Assembly (NCBI GenBank): GCA_963668325.1
Contig: OY764222.1
Span: 558,001-622,000, forward strand
DNA length: 64,000 nucleotides
Direction: 5' to 3'
Source: MPNP01 sp963668325
Lineage (GTDB): Bacteria > Pseudomonadota > Alphaproteobacteria > Rhodobacterales > Rhodobacteraceae
This document shows, piece by piece, positions 1 to 9,548 of the stretch. The position numbers and the translations under genes were made by a program. The notes under the pieces are model-generated. The model was not told where the DNA came from, searched no databases, and worked only from the letters and a program-made list of their open reading frames with translations. Every line of letters begins with the position of its first letter. Positions within the stretch are counted from its first letter, which is position 1.

Positions 1-197
1 ATAGTTTTGGACTTATCATCAACTCCTAAAACAAATACACCAGTGGCAGTATTTGCCATTGCGGCCAACTCATCAGCCATACTATTCTGATGTGGATCAC
101 TAACCTGATTTCCCCTATATCTCAGATCTTTCATTTCAAGTGAGGGTTCCTCACCCAGCCAGATTTGATTCAACAGTTTGTCTGTTGTTTCAAACAT
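1..197 (-). CDS. Partial AlbA_2 (Schlafen-type) DNA-binding domain protein, N-terminal part
   Basis: The gene runs off the left edge; only the first 65 codons are visible. The ATG at 195-197 is preceded by a good GGAGG ribosome-binding site seven bases upstream. Early on there is a glutamate-rich segment (GEEPSLEMKDLRYRG) followed by DELAAMANTATGVFVLGVDDKSK. This matches the AlbA_2 pattern, in which an acidic-SLEFK strand is followed by a helix reading AxxNTxGGxxxxGVdD. Such domains sit at the N terminus of putative transcriptional regulators, RecG-like helicase-related proteins and some defence proteins. The missing C-terminal part decides which class it is. Fold assignment is fairly firm; function is not. 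Confidence 0.6.
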   Translation of the reverse strand, partial: MFETTDKLLNQIWLGEEPSLEMKDLRYRGNQVSDPHQNSMADELAAMANTATGVFVLGVDDKSKT

Positions 198-888
198 CCT
201 TAAACCTCCAATGTAATTCTCAAATAGCGTTTAAATTTGCTTACCACTGTAGCCCATGATGTTACAAATACCCTTAGACATCGAAAATCTTACCCCTCCT
301 TACCAATCAAACTGTACTTGGTCATTTTAAATTTCTAAACAATCACCAGCTTAGAAACACAAAAAAACCAGAATGGGATTATGAGTACAATTTTCACCTG
401 GCGATATTTATTGCTTGCAAGTTTTCCTTTCTAAAAACGTGATCATAAATCAAGGGGTCATACCACCATGAAGTGGAATTCGACAAATGAATTAACTCTT
501 TCCAGTTAGTGTTGACGCATACATAGGACTAAAATCCAATGTTAGGGAAATAAAATCCAGGTTAATGTGTATGGGGGCGGGTTATATTGGATCGGGATAG
601 CTGAAATTAAGGGTTCTTTAATACCCTGTCATGATCTCCAACATTACGAAGAATGCATGTATTTCCTGAGATTTCGAAAGTTAGGCGTGTTGACCTATTT
701 ACCCTGACTGCCCAACAAACTTTGGAAGATTTAACTTTTTTTAGACTCCGACTTTTAGGTAAGTCCTCAAGATTAATTAATTCACCAATTACCTAATAAA
801 CAGCACTTTGGGTATCTTCGTTTAACTTTATATAAGCTTTGGTAAACCGTTTTAGCCCCTTAGAACGTGTAATTCCTAGGACCACAAT
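198..888. other. Long intergenic region, no recognised gene
   Basis: About 690 bases of AT-rich sequence with no convincing gene or RNA. One thing stands out: on the minus strand a 16-codon open frame (ATG at 279-281, stop at 231-233, peptide MSKGICNIMGYSGKQI) lies directly upstream of the AlbA_2 gene and is preceded by AGGAGGGG eleven bases before its ATG. It could be a leader peptide or chance. I see no terminator or repeat. Confidence 0.4.
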
Positions 889-1461
889 TTAATTTTTTCT
901 TAAATCCGAAAAAAGATCCTCAACATTGTCGTACACTTTTCCCTCAGGTTCTTCCAAATCTGCATTATGTTCAAGGATAAACCATCGAATGTCTATCAAT
1001 AAATCGTGTAGACTTTGAAAAATAAAAAGAATTCGGTCAATAGATTTGTAAACATCAGTGTCATTAATTCTCTCTTTTGCTAAGGTACGAGTACGTTCAA
1101 GAGATCTGATGATTTTCTTACTATTTTTTTCAATTGAAAATAACGATTCTGTTAACTGATCCTCAGGTTCAATAGGAGCCCCCAATTTAAGATGGAACTC
1201 CTTTAACCAGGAATAGAAATCTCTAAAAAATTGCTCAATTTCTTTAGATTCTTTATAGAGAGAAGTTGTATGGTCTTTAAATTGGTTTGTTAAAGATATC
1301 TGCCATTCCTTTACATTCCCAGAACCAGAGATCCTTATTTTGGAGATTTCCGAATTAAAGAAATTAACTTCTTTCCGGTTTATATCTACTTTTTCCTTTT
1401 TTAAACTTAAGCCAATATCTAAAAATTTGATAGGTGTGACAACTCCATCCAAAGTTTGCAT
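889..1461 (-). CDS. Hypothetical protein, 190 aa, mostly helical
   Basis: I do not recognise this protein. The start is well supported: AGGGGG lies five bases before the ATG at 1459-1461. The product is soluble, rich in Lys/Glu and predicted to be largely alpha-helical, with no signal peptide or membrane segment and no catalytic motif I can see. Residues about 60-185 look like a helical bundle with amphipathic repeats. It stands alone between two long non-coding stretches, and its AT-rich composition contrasts with the adenosine-kinase region, as expected for accessory DNA. It may belong with the truncated AlbA_2 gene downstream on the same strand, but about 690 bases separate them. Confidence 0.6.
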   Translation of the reverse strand: MQTLDGVVTPIKFLDIGLSLKKEKVDINRKEVNFFNSEISKIRISGSGNVKEWQISLTNQFKDHTTSLYKESKEIEQFFRDFYSWLKEFHLKLGAPIEPEDQLTESLFSIEKNSKKIIRSLERTRTLAKERINDTDVYKSIDRILFIFQSLHDLLIDIRWFILEHNADLEEPEGKVYDNVEDLFSDLRKN

Positions 1462-2009
1462 GATATCCCCCTAATTGATCAATTCATCAGGAATCGTAGG
1501 TTGATCAGTATCCATTTAAATTCCTGATACCCACCTAAGGAAAAATAGCTTTAAGGTTTATTAAGAATAAATAAGTTTCTGAGCAATAAATAGCTTACTA
1601 TAATTATTAACAGGGATAAATGATTTTATTGTGATGTTATATACAAGCCATTTGTAATTTGAGTTCTTGGAAATAGCTTTAGAATAACTCCTGTATGTTC
1701 CTACAGAAACTTGACCCACCGAGTTTGACAATTGGAAGTCATAGTTCCCACACAGTCCAATCAGATTGTACCTAATCAGTTATTCAGTAGTACTGTACGA
1801 TTAACCAGTAGAAAAGCAGAGAAGACACTATGTAGTGTATCAATAACCCATAGGAGGCAAGAAAAACTTAAAACTACCTGCCAACTAGGCATAAATTTGA
1901 CGCTATTACAGGCAAAAGTTACTTTTCTTTTGGTATGTACTACCTATCACTATGGGGAACTCTACTAGGGAGCAAAGAATAAAAATTGGTAATAGCGTTT
2001 GGAAAGAAA
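1462..2009. other. Intergenic region before the PfkB kinase
   Basis: About 550 bases between the divergent hypothetical gene and the PfkB kinase. A 78-codon open frame at 1732-1968 (plus) has a TTG start, no clear ribosome-binding site and no recognisable sequence, so I do not call it. Promoters for both flanking genes must lie here, but no single one is convincing. Confidence 0.35.
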
Positions 2010-3008
2010 ATGAACCTAGGAACAAAGAAATTTCAAATAGTTGGTATCGGCAATGCCATTGTGGATATCTTATGCAATGTGGAATACCGGCTACTTACTG
2101 ACCTAGGGATCAATCCCGGGATTATGCACCTCGTTGACCTGGAAAGGGCCCAAAAACTGTACGGTCTATTGGAAGGGGCCAAGGAGGTAAGTGGAGGTTC
2201 CGTGGCCAACACCATTGCCGGGTTGGCGATGCTTGGCAAAAGAACAGCTTACATTGGCAAGGTAAAGGACGACCATTTGGGAAGGGTTTATGCTTCCCAC
2301 ATGCAATCACTCGGTATCGAATTCAGTACAGAATTTGCCCCAGTTAACGTAAGTTTTGAGACAGGTAGAAGTGTAATTATGGTGACGCCAGATGGAGAAC
2401 GATCCATGAACACTTATCTCGGGGCAGCTGAGTTTCTAACCCTGGATGATATGGACAGGGAGTTGCTCGGTAATACCGAGTGGATCTATCTGGAGGGATA
2501 CAGATTTGATGGACCTGAAAGCCAGGAGGCTTTTCGTATTGCGGTTGATCTGTGCAAAAAATCAGGTGGTAAGGTAGCTATAGGTCTTTCTGACCCATTT
2601 TGTATTGAAAGACACCGACAGGCCTTTTGGGATCTGATTAACGGTGGAACGGATTTGATTTTTGCCAACAGGGCAGAAATCCTCGCACTCTGTCAGACTA
2701 CCGACCTGGAGGATGCCTTGGCAATGCTCAACAGGGGCAATCTCCTTGTGGTAACTACACTTTCTGAGGATGGAGTGATTGTTTCCAACCAGGGAAAAAA
2801 TATCAAGATTGAAGCCCATCCTACTCAGATTGTAGATGCTACCGGGGCCGGTGATCAGTTTGCGGCTGGTTTTTTCTATGGCATTAGCGAAGGATTGGAT
2901 TTGGCGACCTCAGCAAGGTTGGGGTGTATTGCGGCCAGTGAGGTTATTGGACACATTGGCCCTCGACCCGAGGAGAATTTGTTACAAAGGTTCCAAGAAA
3001 CTGTTTAA
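2010..3008 (+). CDS. PfkB-family carbohydrate/nucleoside kinase, adenosine-kinase-like
   Basis: A ribokinase/PfkB-fold kinase transferring phosphate from ATP to a sugar or nucleoside. The N-terminal VGIGNAIVDI strand and the C-terminal signature DATGAGDQFAAGFFYG (anion hole and catalytic Asp) are both present, and a GGSVANTIAGLAMLG substrate-side motif lies in the first third. The overall pattern is that of alphaproteobacterial proteins annotated as adenosine kinase. I place the start at the ATG at 2010; a TTG at 1986 would add eight residues. About 332 aa is normal for the family. It is followed 65 bases later by the HIT gene on the same strand, so the two are probably co-transcribed. Substrate is not proven by sequence. 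Confidence 0.8.
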   Translation: MNLGTKKFQIVGIGNAIVDILCNVEYRLLTDLGINPGIMHLVDLERAQKLYGLLEGAKEVSGGSVANTIAGLAMLGKRTAYIGKVKDDHLGRVYASHMQSLGIEFSTEFAPVNVSFETGRSVIMVTPDGERSMNTYLGAAEFLTLDDMDRELLGNTEWIYLEGYRFDGPESQEAFRIAVDLCKKSGGKVAIGLSDPFCIERHRQAFWDLINGGTDLIFANRAEILALCQTTDLEDALAMLNRGNLLVVTTLSEDGVIVSNQGKNIKIEAHPTQIVDATGAGDQFAAGFFYGISEGLDLATSARLGCIAASEVIGHIGPRPEENLLQRFQETV

Positions 3009-3073
3009 AAGCAAAGTTGCAGAATTTTCTTTTTGATGAACAAACTATTTTAAACCAACCAGCGGAAATAAGC

Positions 3074-3466
3074 ATGCCCTATAACTACGATGATCAAAAT
3101 GTTTTTGCGAAAATCCTCCGGGGAGAACTCCCTTGTAAGAAGATTTATGAATCAGAACATAGTCTGGCTTTCGAGGATATAGCTCCCATTGTTCCCAACC
3201 ATTACCTGGTGATTCCCAAGGGCCAGTACGTTTGCTTTGACGATTTTTCCCAACATGCAAGTGCGGAAGAAATAGTTGACTACATAAGGGCCATCGGCAA
3301 GGTGGTGGAATTGCTCGAGTTGGCACCAGGTGATGCAGGTGAGGGTTACCGAATTCTATCGAATGCCGGAAACCATGGTGTCCAGATGGTTCCTCATCTC
3401 CATATCCATTTGTTTGGTGGCAAACCCTTGGGCAGAATGTTATCGGATATGAAAAGAGAGCAGTAA
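3074..3466 (+). CDS. HIT family nucleotide-binding hydrolase
   Basis: Small histidine-triad protein (about 130 aa from the ATG at 3074). The C-terminal HLHIHLFGG is the histidine triad that binds and hydrolyses nucleotide phosphoramidates or dinucleotides. The N-terminal NVFAKILRGELPCKKIYE segment is typical of the Hint/HINT branch. An upstream in-frame ATG at 3017 would add 19 residues that do not resemble HIT proteins, so I prefer 3074, which is preceded by a GGAA. It follows the PfkB kinase, and the pairing suggests nucleoside metabolism, although HIT substrates in bacteria are mostly unknown. Confidence 0.85.
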   Translation: MPYNYDDQNVFAKILRGELPCKKIYESEHSLAFEDIAPIVPNHYLVIPKGQYVCFDDFSQHASAEEIVDYIRAIGKVVELLELAPGDAGEGYRILSNAGNHGVQMVPHLHIHLFGGKPLGRMLSDMKREQ

Positions 3467-3549
3467 GTTGAAGGTACAGTTGTCTCCATTGAAATGGACT
3501 AGGAACCTGTATTTTTTCCAACAGATTTAGACAAGATTAGGAATGATTA

Positions 3550-4773
3550 ATGACAACTGAACGATACGAATTCGAAGGACACGCTGGCACCAAGCTTTCT
3601 GCCAGGCTTGATCGTCCTGATGTACCTGAACGAACCACCGCACTTTTTGCCCATTGCTTTACCTGTTCAAAGGATATCCCGGCCGCTAGGCGGATAGCCG
3701 AAGCTCTTTCTGGTCTTGGTATTGCTGTACTTCGTTTTGATTTTACTGGCTTGGGACACTCCGATGGCGAATTTGCCAACACGAATTTCACCTCGAATGT
3801 TAAGGACCTTGTATTGGCCGCCAACCATTTGGAGGGTATCGGGCTTCCACCATCTATTTTGATAGGGCACTCCCTTGGTGGGGCAGCAGTTCTCAAGGCA
3901 GCTTCCCAGATTGCATCAATCAAGGCAGTCGTAACTATTGGTGCCCCGGCTGACCCAAGTCATGTGGCCCACCATTTTGAGAAAAACCTTGATAAAATCA
4001 GGTCTGAGGGCGAGGCTGAGGTAAATTTGGGGGGCAGGAACTTCACGATCCAGAAGCAGTTTGTCGAGGATATAACCCAGGAAAACCTGGAACCTGCCAT
4101 TGCCAAGTTGCGAAGGGCCCTCCTGGTTATGCATTCCCCCTTGGACAATACCGTGGGGATAGAAAATGCCGCCCAGATATTCGGTGCTGCCAAGCATCCC
4201 AAATCCTTTGTTACTCTTGATAATGCCAATCATTTGATAACCCGTAAGGAAGATGCCGCCTATGCTGCTTCGGTCATTGCTGCCTGGGTTGAAAAGTATC
4301 TCCCTCCCGGGAAATCCCGGGATGTAGGCAATGTTCCAGATGGTACCGTTCGGGTTAGCGAAGATGACGCGAAGGGATTTCGCCAGTTTGTATCCATAGA
4401 TGGCAAGTTTCAATTTCTGGCCGATGAACCCTTAAGTTTTGGTGGTACCAATACCGGACCCAATCCTTACCAGTTTCTTGCGGTTGGATTAGGAGCCTGT
4501 ACTTCCATGACCATTAGAATGTATAACCGGCGAAAAAAATGGCCGCTCGAACACATAGAAGTCGATGTATACCATGCTAAATCACATGCCCAAGATTGTG
4601 AGAGTTGTGAGGAAAAGGGAACAAAAATTGATGTGTTTGATCGAGTAATCAGATTACGAGGGCCACTAACAAATGAACAGAAAAACAGATTGTTGGAGAT
4701 TGCCGACAAGTGCCCGGTCCACAAGACCCTGGAGGCCCAATCAAAAATAAACACCTCCCTGGCTGTCGAATGA
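3550..4773 (+). CDS. Bifunctional alpha/beta hydrolase - OsmC family protein
   Basis: A fusion. Residues about 1-255 form an alpha/beta hydrolase with nucleophile Ser108 in IGHSLGG, an Asp near 199 and His228, a plausible catalytic triad. Residues about 265-405 form an OsmC/Ohr domain with Cys317 (GACTS) and Cys388 (DKCPVHK) at the positions of the peroxidatic and resolving cysteines of OsmC peroxidases. The fusion occurs in other proteobacteria. Together it may cleave an acyl ester and reduce a hydroperoxide, but that link is inference. No signal peptide, so cytoplasmic. The gap of more than 80 bases to the HIT gene leaves operon membership open. Confidence 0.85.
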   Translation: MTTERYEFEGHAGTKLSARLDRPDVPERTTALFAHCFTCSKDIPAARRIAEALSGLGIAVLRFDFTGLGHSDGEFANTNFTSNVKDLVLAANHLEGIGLPPSILIGHSLGGAAVLKAASQIASIKAVVTIGAPADPSHVAHHFEKNLDKIRSEGEAEVNLGGRNFTIQKQFVEDITQENLEPAIAKLRRALLVMHSPLDNTVGIENAAQIFGAAKHPKSFVTLDNANHLITRKEDAAYAASVIAAWVEKYLPPGKSRDVGNVPDGTVRVSEDDAKGFRQFVSIDGKFQFLADEPLSFGGTNTGPNPYQFLAVGLGACTSMTIRMYNRRKKWPLEHIEVDVYHAKSHAQDCESCEEKGTKIDVFDRVIRLRGPLTNEQKNRLLEIADKCPVHKTLEAQSKINTSLAVE

Positions 4774-4952
4774 GCAAAAGGACTAGTTGTTATCCATTTA
4801 TTTTGTACCAAGTCACACTTTATGATACCAAAGATTTGAATAAGTTTGTTGGTTGCAATAAATTGGTGTAAATTAACATTTCAAAAAGTTATTTCCCAAA
4901 ACCAATAAACGTAGTTTTGGCAGAGTTGGTCATTAAGAATATTAGGTGAGTA

Positions 4953-5144
4953 ATGGAGTTGGAAGCACCAGAGACTGAAGTTGTTGAAACGACCAGGGTA
5001 TCATGCCAGGGACAGGGGGGAGCTTTGGGACATCCCATCGTGTGGTATCAGATATCCGAGGATAAGGGTTGGGTCGAGTGCGGTTACTGTGACAAGCGTT
5101 TTGTTCTGGCTGGGTTTGAATCTAAAATGGCCGAAGAAACATAG
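4953..5144 (+). CDS. Zinc-finger (CHCC) domain protein, NDUFS6-like
   Basis: A 63-aa protein with the zf-CHCC pattern: CQGQGGALGHPIVWYQI followed by WVECGYCDKRF, giving a Cys-His-Cys-Cys zinc site. The domain is shared with the mitochondrial complex I accessory subunit NDUFS6, and alphaproteobacteria commonly carry a free-standing copy. It may assist complex I, but no complex I genes are in this window. It ends 19 bases before polA. Length is typical for the bacterial family. Confidence 0.8.
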   Translation: MELEAPETEVVETTRVSCQGQGGALGHPIVWYQISEDKGWVECGYCDKRFVLAGFESKMAEET

Positions 5145-5163
5145 TTTTAAACAGTGAGAATGC

Positions 5164-7962
5164 GTGCGTAAATTTGGCGAGGGGGATAGATTACTCCTTG
5201 TAGATGGTTCGGGTTATATCTTCCGGGCTTATTTCAGTTCCTTGAACGTGGCTTCTGATCGCTTTCGTTATCGAAGTGATAATACACCGGTCGGTGCTGT
5301 GCATATCTTCTGTCATATGTTGATGACAGATGTGCTCCAGAGCCCCAGGAAACCAACCCATATTGCCGTGGTATTTGATAAATCGTCAAAAACCTTCCGG
5401 TCAGAAATTTATCCCTCCTACAAAGCCAATCGGCCACCACCACCTGAAGATCTTGTACCTCAATTTGCCAGCACCAGGGAAGCAACGAGGGCCTTCAATA
5501 TTCCATGCCTTGAAATGGACGGTTATGAGGCGGATGACATCATTGCAACACTTGCTCTTAAGGGTAAGAAAGCCGGTGGAGAGGTGACAATCATATCCTC
5601 TGACAAGGACTTGATGCAATTGGTCGGTGATGGAATTGTTATGTACGATACCAAGAAACGACAGGAAATTGGTCCAGAAGAGGTAAAGAAAAAATTCCAG
5701 GTCTACCCCGATAGGGTAATTGATATCCAGGCATTAATGGGTGACAGCAGTGATAATATACCGGGAGTACCCGGCGTTGGCCCCAAAACTGCTGCCGGGT
5801 TGATTAATGAGTATGGCGATCTGGATACCCTCCTTCAGCGAATGGATGAGATTAAAAAGCCAAAACTCAGGCAAGTATTGGAGGAAAATGCTTCCAATGT
5901 TGGAATTTACAGGCAACTGGTAACGCTTCACCAGAATGTACCAATCGAAGTTACACTGGAGGACTTGGAACTTACTTCTCCCGAACCAAAACAGCTTTTT
6001 GACTTCCTGCTTGCCCAGGAATTCCGTACCCTGGTTCTAAGGGCCGCAGAGTACCTCAAGGTTGATCCACCAGAACTACCTTCCAGAAATTTACAGGAAG
6101 GGTCCCAACCAGAAAAACTGTCTTTCAAACCACTAGAGTTCAAACTAGTCAACTCCATGGAGGGTCTCAACGACCTGGTTGATAGGATCTATGGAAGAGG
6201 TCAGGTGGCCATCTCCTTTGAAACTGAAGGTGAAGAAGCTACAGCTGACCTGATTGCCCTGGGTTTGGCTGTTCAGGAACAAGAGACTTACTACTTACCC
6301 CTCAAGCATGTTGATACCAAGGGTCTATTGCGAACTGATGGAAGTACCTTCCCCAATCAGATCGCAATTGATACAGCCCTCCAGGCACTGCAATCAATGT
6401 TTGAGGACAGTTCTATTTTGAAGATTGGTCAAAATATCAAGTTCCTTGTCAAGATACTTGCCAGAAAAGGTATCAGGTTACAGATTGTTGACGATATCCA
6501 GGTCATGTCCTTTGTTGCCAATGAGGGGAATTACAAATTTGATCTGGCCAAGATAGTCGAAAGTGAGTTTGGATTTAAGCCAACTGTGATTTCAGATCTT
6601 CTGGGATCAGGGAAAAAGGCCATTCCCTATTCTCACTCAAATATTGATGAGGCCGCCAAATACTCAGCTACAAATGCAGATATAATCTTAAGGGTTTGGA
6701 AGCATTTTCGTCCCCAACTGATCCAAAACAAGGTTTCGACAGTCTATGAAACACTTGAGAGGCCACTTATCGGCATCTTGGCCGATATGGAGGAAACGGG
6801 TATTGTTGTTGATCCCAGGAAGTTGGAGGAACTATCGGCAATCTTTGAAAGTGAACTGGCTGAATTAGCCGCAAAAATCCATGGCATGGCTGATGAGGAA
6901 TTTCTGATCAGCAGCCCCAAGCAGTTGGGTACTGTACTGTTTGATAAATTGCAACTTCCCTCAGAAAAAGCCAAAACGGCTACAGGTTACAAAACCGGTG
7001 TCGATATTCTGGAAGATCTTTCAGATAGGGGTTATGAATTACCCGGGCTTGTGTTGGACTGGCGACATAAGGCCAAGCTGAAATCAACCTATACTGATGC
7101 CCTGCAGGGCTTTATCAATCCAAATACCGGCAGGGTTCACACATCCTATCGGCTTGATGGAGCAAATACCGGCAGGTTGTCTTCAATCAATCCCAATCTA
7201 CAAAATATACCTATCAGAACCCGTGAAGGGAAACAAATACGTGAAGCTTTTGTTGCCAGGGAGGGGTATGAAATCGTATCCTTGGATTACAGCCAGATTG
7301 AACTCAGGATACTTGCTTACATGGCCAATGTAAAAGGCATGAAGGAAGCGTTTAGGGAAAAGATGGACATTCATTACTCCACTGCCAGCCAGGTTTTTGA
7401 TACACCCTTGGATGATGTGACACCCGAGATGAGAAGAAAGGCCAAGGCCATTAACTTTGGGATTATCTATGGAATTTCGGCTTTTGGGCTGGCCCGTAAC
7501 CTTCAGATCCCTCGCAAGGATGCCAGCCTGTTTATTAATGGATATTTTGAACGATATCCTGAAATCAAACAATATATGGAAAAGATTGTCGGGATAGCCG
7601 AACAACAAAAACATGTTAAAACCTTATTTGGCAGGAAGGTAGGCACACCAAGCATCAACAAGAGTGGCCCACAGAAGGCTTTTGCGAGAAGGGCAGCCAT
7701 AAATGCCCCTATTCAGGGCTCGGCTGCTGATATCATCAGGCGGGCCATGGTACGGATCCCTGATGTAATCAGTAAATTACCGGCAAAAATGCTACTGCAA
7801 ATCCATGATGAGTTACTTTTTGAAGTCAGGAAAGATGCAGTACAAGATCTTATTGCTGTGGCAACGAAGTCAATGGAAAAGGCTGACCGCCCAGTGATAG
7901 CCATCGAACCTGGTTTGGTCGTAGATTCTGGTGTTGGCAAGAATTGGCTGGAGGCCCACTAG
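5164..7962 (+). CDS. polA: DNA polymerase I, proofreading site apparently degenerate
   Basis: Full-length Pol I, 932 aa, starting with GTG. Residues 1-290 are the 5' nuclease (LLLVDGSGYIFRAYFS, YKANRPPPPE, the DSSDNIPGVPGVGPKTA helix-hairpin-helix). The polymerase is intact: motif A LDYSQIELRI, motif B RRKAKAINFGIIYG, motif C LQIHDELLFEV. The middle 3'-5' exonuclease domain (about 330-520) looks damaged. By alignment to E. coli, Asp355 is Glu353, Glu357 is kept (Glu355), Asp424 is Leu428 and Asp501 is Asn504, with Tyr497 kept (Tyr500). Proofreading is therefore probably absent, as in Taq-type enzymes. It fills gaps, replaces Okazaki primers and acts in excision repair. Confidence 0.95.
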   Translation: MRKFGEGDRLLLVDGSGYIFRAYFSSLNVASDRFRYRSDNTPVGAVHIFCHMLMTDVLQSPRKPTHIAVVFDKSSKTFRSEIYPSYKANRPPPPEDLVPQFASTREATRAFNIPCLEMDGYEADDIIATLALKGKKAGGEVTIISSDKDLMQLVGDGIVMYDTKKRQEIGPEEVKKKFQVYPDRVIDIQALMGDSSDNIPGVPGVGPKTAAGLINEYGDLDTLLQRMDEIKKPKLRQVLEENASNVGIYRQLVTLHQNVPIEVTLEDLELTSPEPKQLFDFLLAQEFRTLVLRAAEYLKVDPPELPSRNLQEGSQPEKLSFKPLEFKLVNSMEGLNDLVDRIYGRGQVAISFETEGEEATADLIALGLAVQEQETYYLPLKHVDTKGLLRTDGSTFPNQIAIDTALQALQSMFEDSSILKIGQNIKFLVKILARKGIRLQIVDDIQVMSFVANEGNYKFDLAKIVESEFGFKPTVISDLLGSGKKAIPYSHSNIDEAAKYSATNADIILRVWKHFRPQLIQNKVSTVYETLERPLIGILADMEETGIVVDPRKLEELSAIFESELAELAAKIHGMADEEFLISSPKQLGTVLFDKLQLPSEKAKTATGYKTGVDILEDLSDRGYELPGLVLDWRHKAKLKSTYTDALQGFINPNTGRVHTSYRLDGANTGRLSSINPNLQNIPIRTREGKQIREAFVAREGYEIVSLDYSQIELRILAYMANVKGMKEAFREKMDIHYSTASQVFDTPLDDVTPEMRRKAKAINFGIIYGISAFGLARNLQIPRKDASLFINGYFERYPEIKQYMEKIVGIAEQQKHVKTLFGRKVGTPSINKSGPQKAFARRAAINAPIQGSAADIIRRAMVRIPDVISKLPAKMLLQIHDELLFEVRKDAVQDLIAVATKSMEKADRPVIAIEPGLVVDSGVGKNWLEAH

Positions 7963-8006
7963 ATTAATCAAAGTGTTTGTAGTTGGTTTCAAATACAAAT
8001 AATTAG

Positions 8007-8015
8007 GGAATTTAA
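8007..8015. repeat. Target-site duplication, left copy (GGAATTTAA)
   Basis: Nine bases directly abutting the left end of the insertion sequence, identical to the nine bases directly after its right end at 9708-9716. The match extends to 11 bp if the terminal C and G of the element are counted, so the duplication is 9 to 11 bp. Confidence 0.85.
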
Positions 8016-8035
8016 CAGCAATTCCCGTTAAAATT
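8016..8035 (+). repeat. IS left terminal inverted repeat
   Basis: CAGCAATTCCCGTTAAAATT. Its inverse complement matches 9688-9707 at 17 of 20 positions, with the outer 12 bases (CAGCAATTCCCG) perfectly matched. Confidence 0.85.
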
Positions 8036-8186
8036 TAATTCCCCTATAAATAGGAGGTTTTAGGTCATCAGGCAAAATTATTTTTCGTAAACCCTCTTTT
8101 ATCACTTTTTGCTCATTTGACATGATTCGTTTATAATCGGTCGCAATAATAACATTTCAAACCGATCATTTTGTACGAGCAGTATC

Positions 8187-9548
8187 ATGTCCAAATACAA
8201 ACTCCGAAGGCATCTTTCCATGCCAGGTTTGCTGACCAGTGTCCGCCAGGTTTTCAACACCGTTCCAGATCCCGTCAACAATCGCGGCTTTACCCTGACC
8301 AATTGCTTGATGTCAGGTCTGGCCGTCTTTCTGCTGAAGTGCCCTTCATTACTGAACTTTGACCAGATAACCCGAGGCCCCAAAGCCGAACCGCCGGTGG
8401 TTCGAAATCTGCGTACCCTTTTCAAGATCGACAAGGTACCCTCGGATACCAACATGCGCGCGAGGCTTGATCCGGTTGATCCCAAAGCCTTCCGGTTGGC
8501 CTTTAATAAACTCTTTGCCCTTCTCCAGCGTGGGCGGGCCCTGGACTTCATGACCATGTTGGGTGGTCATTATCTCTTGTCGATTGATGGGACCCAATAT
8601 TACAGTTCCAGCACGTTAAAATGTGACCATTGCTGTCACAAGAACCATCGCAACGGAACCACCACCTATTACCATCAGATGCTCGGAGGGGCCTTTGTCC
8701 ATCCAGACATCAAGAATGTCTTTCCGGTTGCACCGGAAATGATTTACCAACATGACGGGCACAAGAAAAATGACTGTGAGTTGAATGCCAGCGTCCGTTT
8801 CATGGAGGATTTTCGCCGGGACCACCCCCACCTCAAGACCATTATCCTGGGCGATGGGTTGACCTCCAATGGCCCGAATATCAAACTTTTGAAGACACAC
8901 AATCTGCGCTTTATCCTGGTTGCCAAGCCAGGCAATCACAAGGCGCTGTTTGACTGGACCACGGATAATCCTGCCCTCCAGAAACTAGACCGCAAAGAAA
9001 GGAGTAAGAACAAAACCATTACCCATGAGTTCCGTTGGCTCAATGACGTTCCCCTGAACGATGCCAATTTCAACCTTGAGGTCAATGTCCTACACTACAC
9101 CGAGACCAAACCCGGCACCAAAGGGAAGAAACCAACAACAACCAACTGGACCTGGGTCACTGATCTACCACTTGATGAAGGGAATGTAAGGAATGTTATG
9201 CGCGCTGCACGCACGCGCTGGAAAATAGAGAACGAGACCTATCAAACGTTAAAATCTGAAGCTGGAAATGGGTACCGGTTAGAGCATAATTTCGGCCATG
9301 GCCAACAAAATCTTTCGCATGTTTTTGCCTATCTGGCAATGCTGGCATTTTGCCTTGATCAAATTGTTCAGCATTGTTGTGGTATGGCCCAAAGGGCTCA
9401 TGAACGCTATCCAACCAAGAAGTATCTCTGGGAAGCAATGAGGAGGATCTTTACGGAATATTATTTGGACAGTTGGGAAACATTCTATCGGGGGATATAT
9501 GAGAAACGAAAGCGAGTTGACATGTCAGTCCTCCTGGCCGAGCCTTAG
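8187..9548 (+). CDS. Transposase, IS4-like DDE family
   Basis: A 453-aa transposase inside the insertion sequence. The acidic triad is visible: Asp in LLSIDGTQYYSS, Asp in IILGDGLTSN, and Glu in a TRWKIENETYQTLKSE segment resembling the Arg-Glu-Lys signature of IS4-type enzymes. A Cys/His cluster (CDHCCHKNH) follows the first Asp. The N terminus has a SDTNMRARLD segment seen in related transposases. The frame is uninterrupted. Base composition is richer in GC than the AT-rich cassette that follows, so the two probably have different origins. Confidence 0.9.
   Translation: MSKYKLRRHLSMPGLLTSVRQVFNTVPDPVNNRGFTLTNCLMSGLAVFLLKCPSLLNFDQITRGPKAEPPVVRNLRTLFKIDKVPSDTNMRARLDPVDPKAFRLAFNKLFALLQRGRALDFMTMLGGHYLLSIDGTQYYSSSTLKCDHCCHKNHRNGTTTYYHQMLGGAFVHPDIKNVFPVAPEMIYQHDGHKKNDCELNASVRFMEDFRRDHPHLKTIILGDGLTSNGPNIKLLKTHNLRFILVAKPGNHKALFDWTTDNPALQKLDRKERSKNKTITHEFRWLNDVPLNDANFNLEVNVLHYTETKPGTKGKKPTTTNWTWVTDLPLDEGNVRNVMRAARTRWKIENETYQTLKSEAGNGYRLEHNFGHGQQNLSHVFAYLAMLAFCLDQIVQHCCGMAQRAHERYPTKKYLWEAMRRIFTEYYLDSWETFYRGIYEKRKRVDMSVLLAEP

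Noticed and set aside
1732..1968. 78-codon open frame between the hypothetical gene and the PfkB kinase
   Set aside because: TTG start, no ribosome-binding site, no recognisable motif and a composition like non-coding DNA.
3017..3073. N-terminal extension of the HIT protein
   Set aside because: These 19 residues are not HIT-like; the ATG at 3074 fits the family start.
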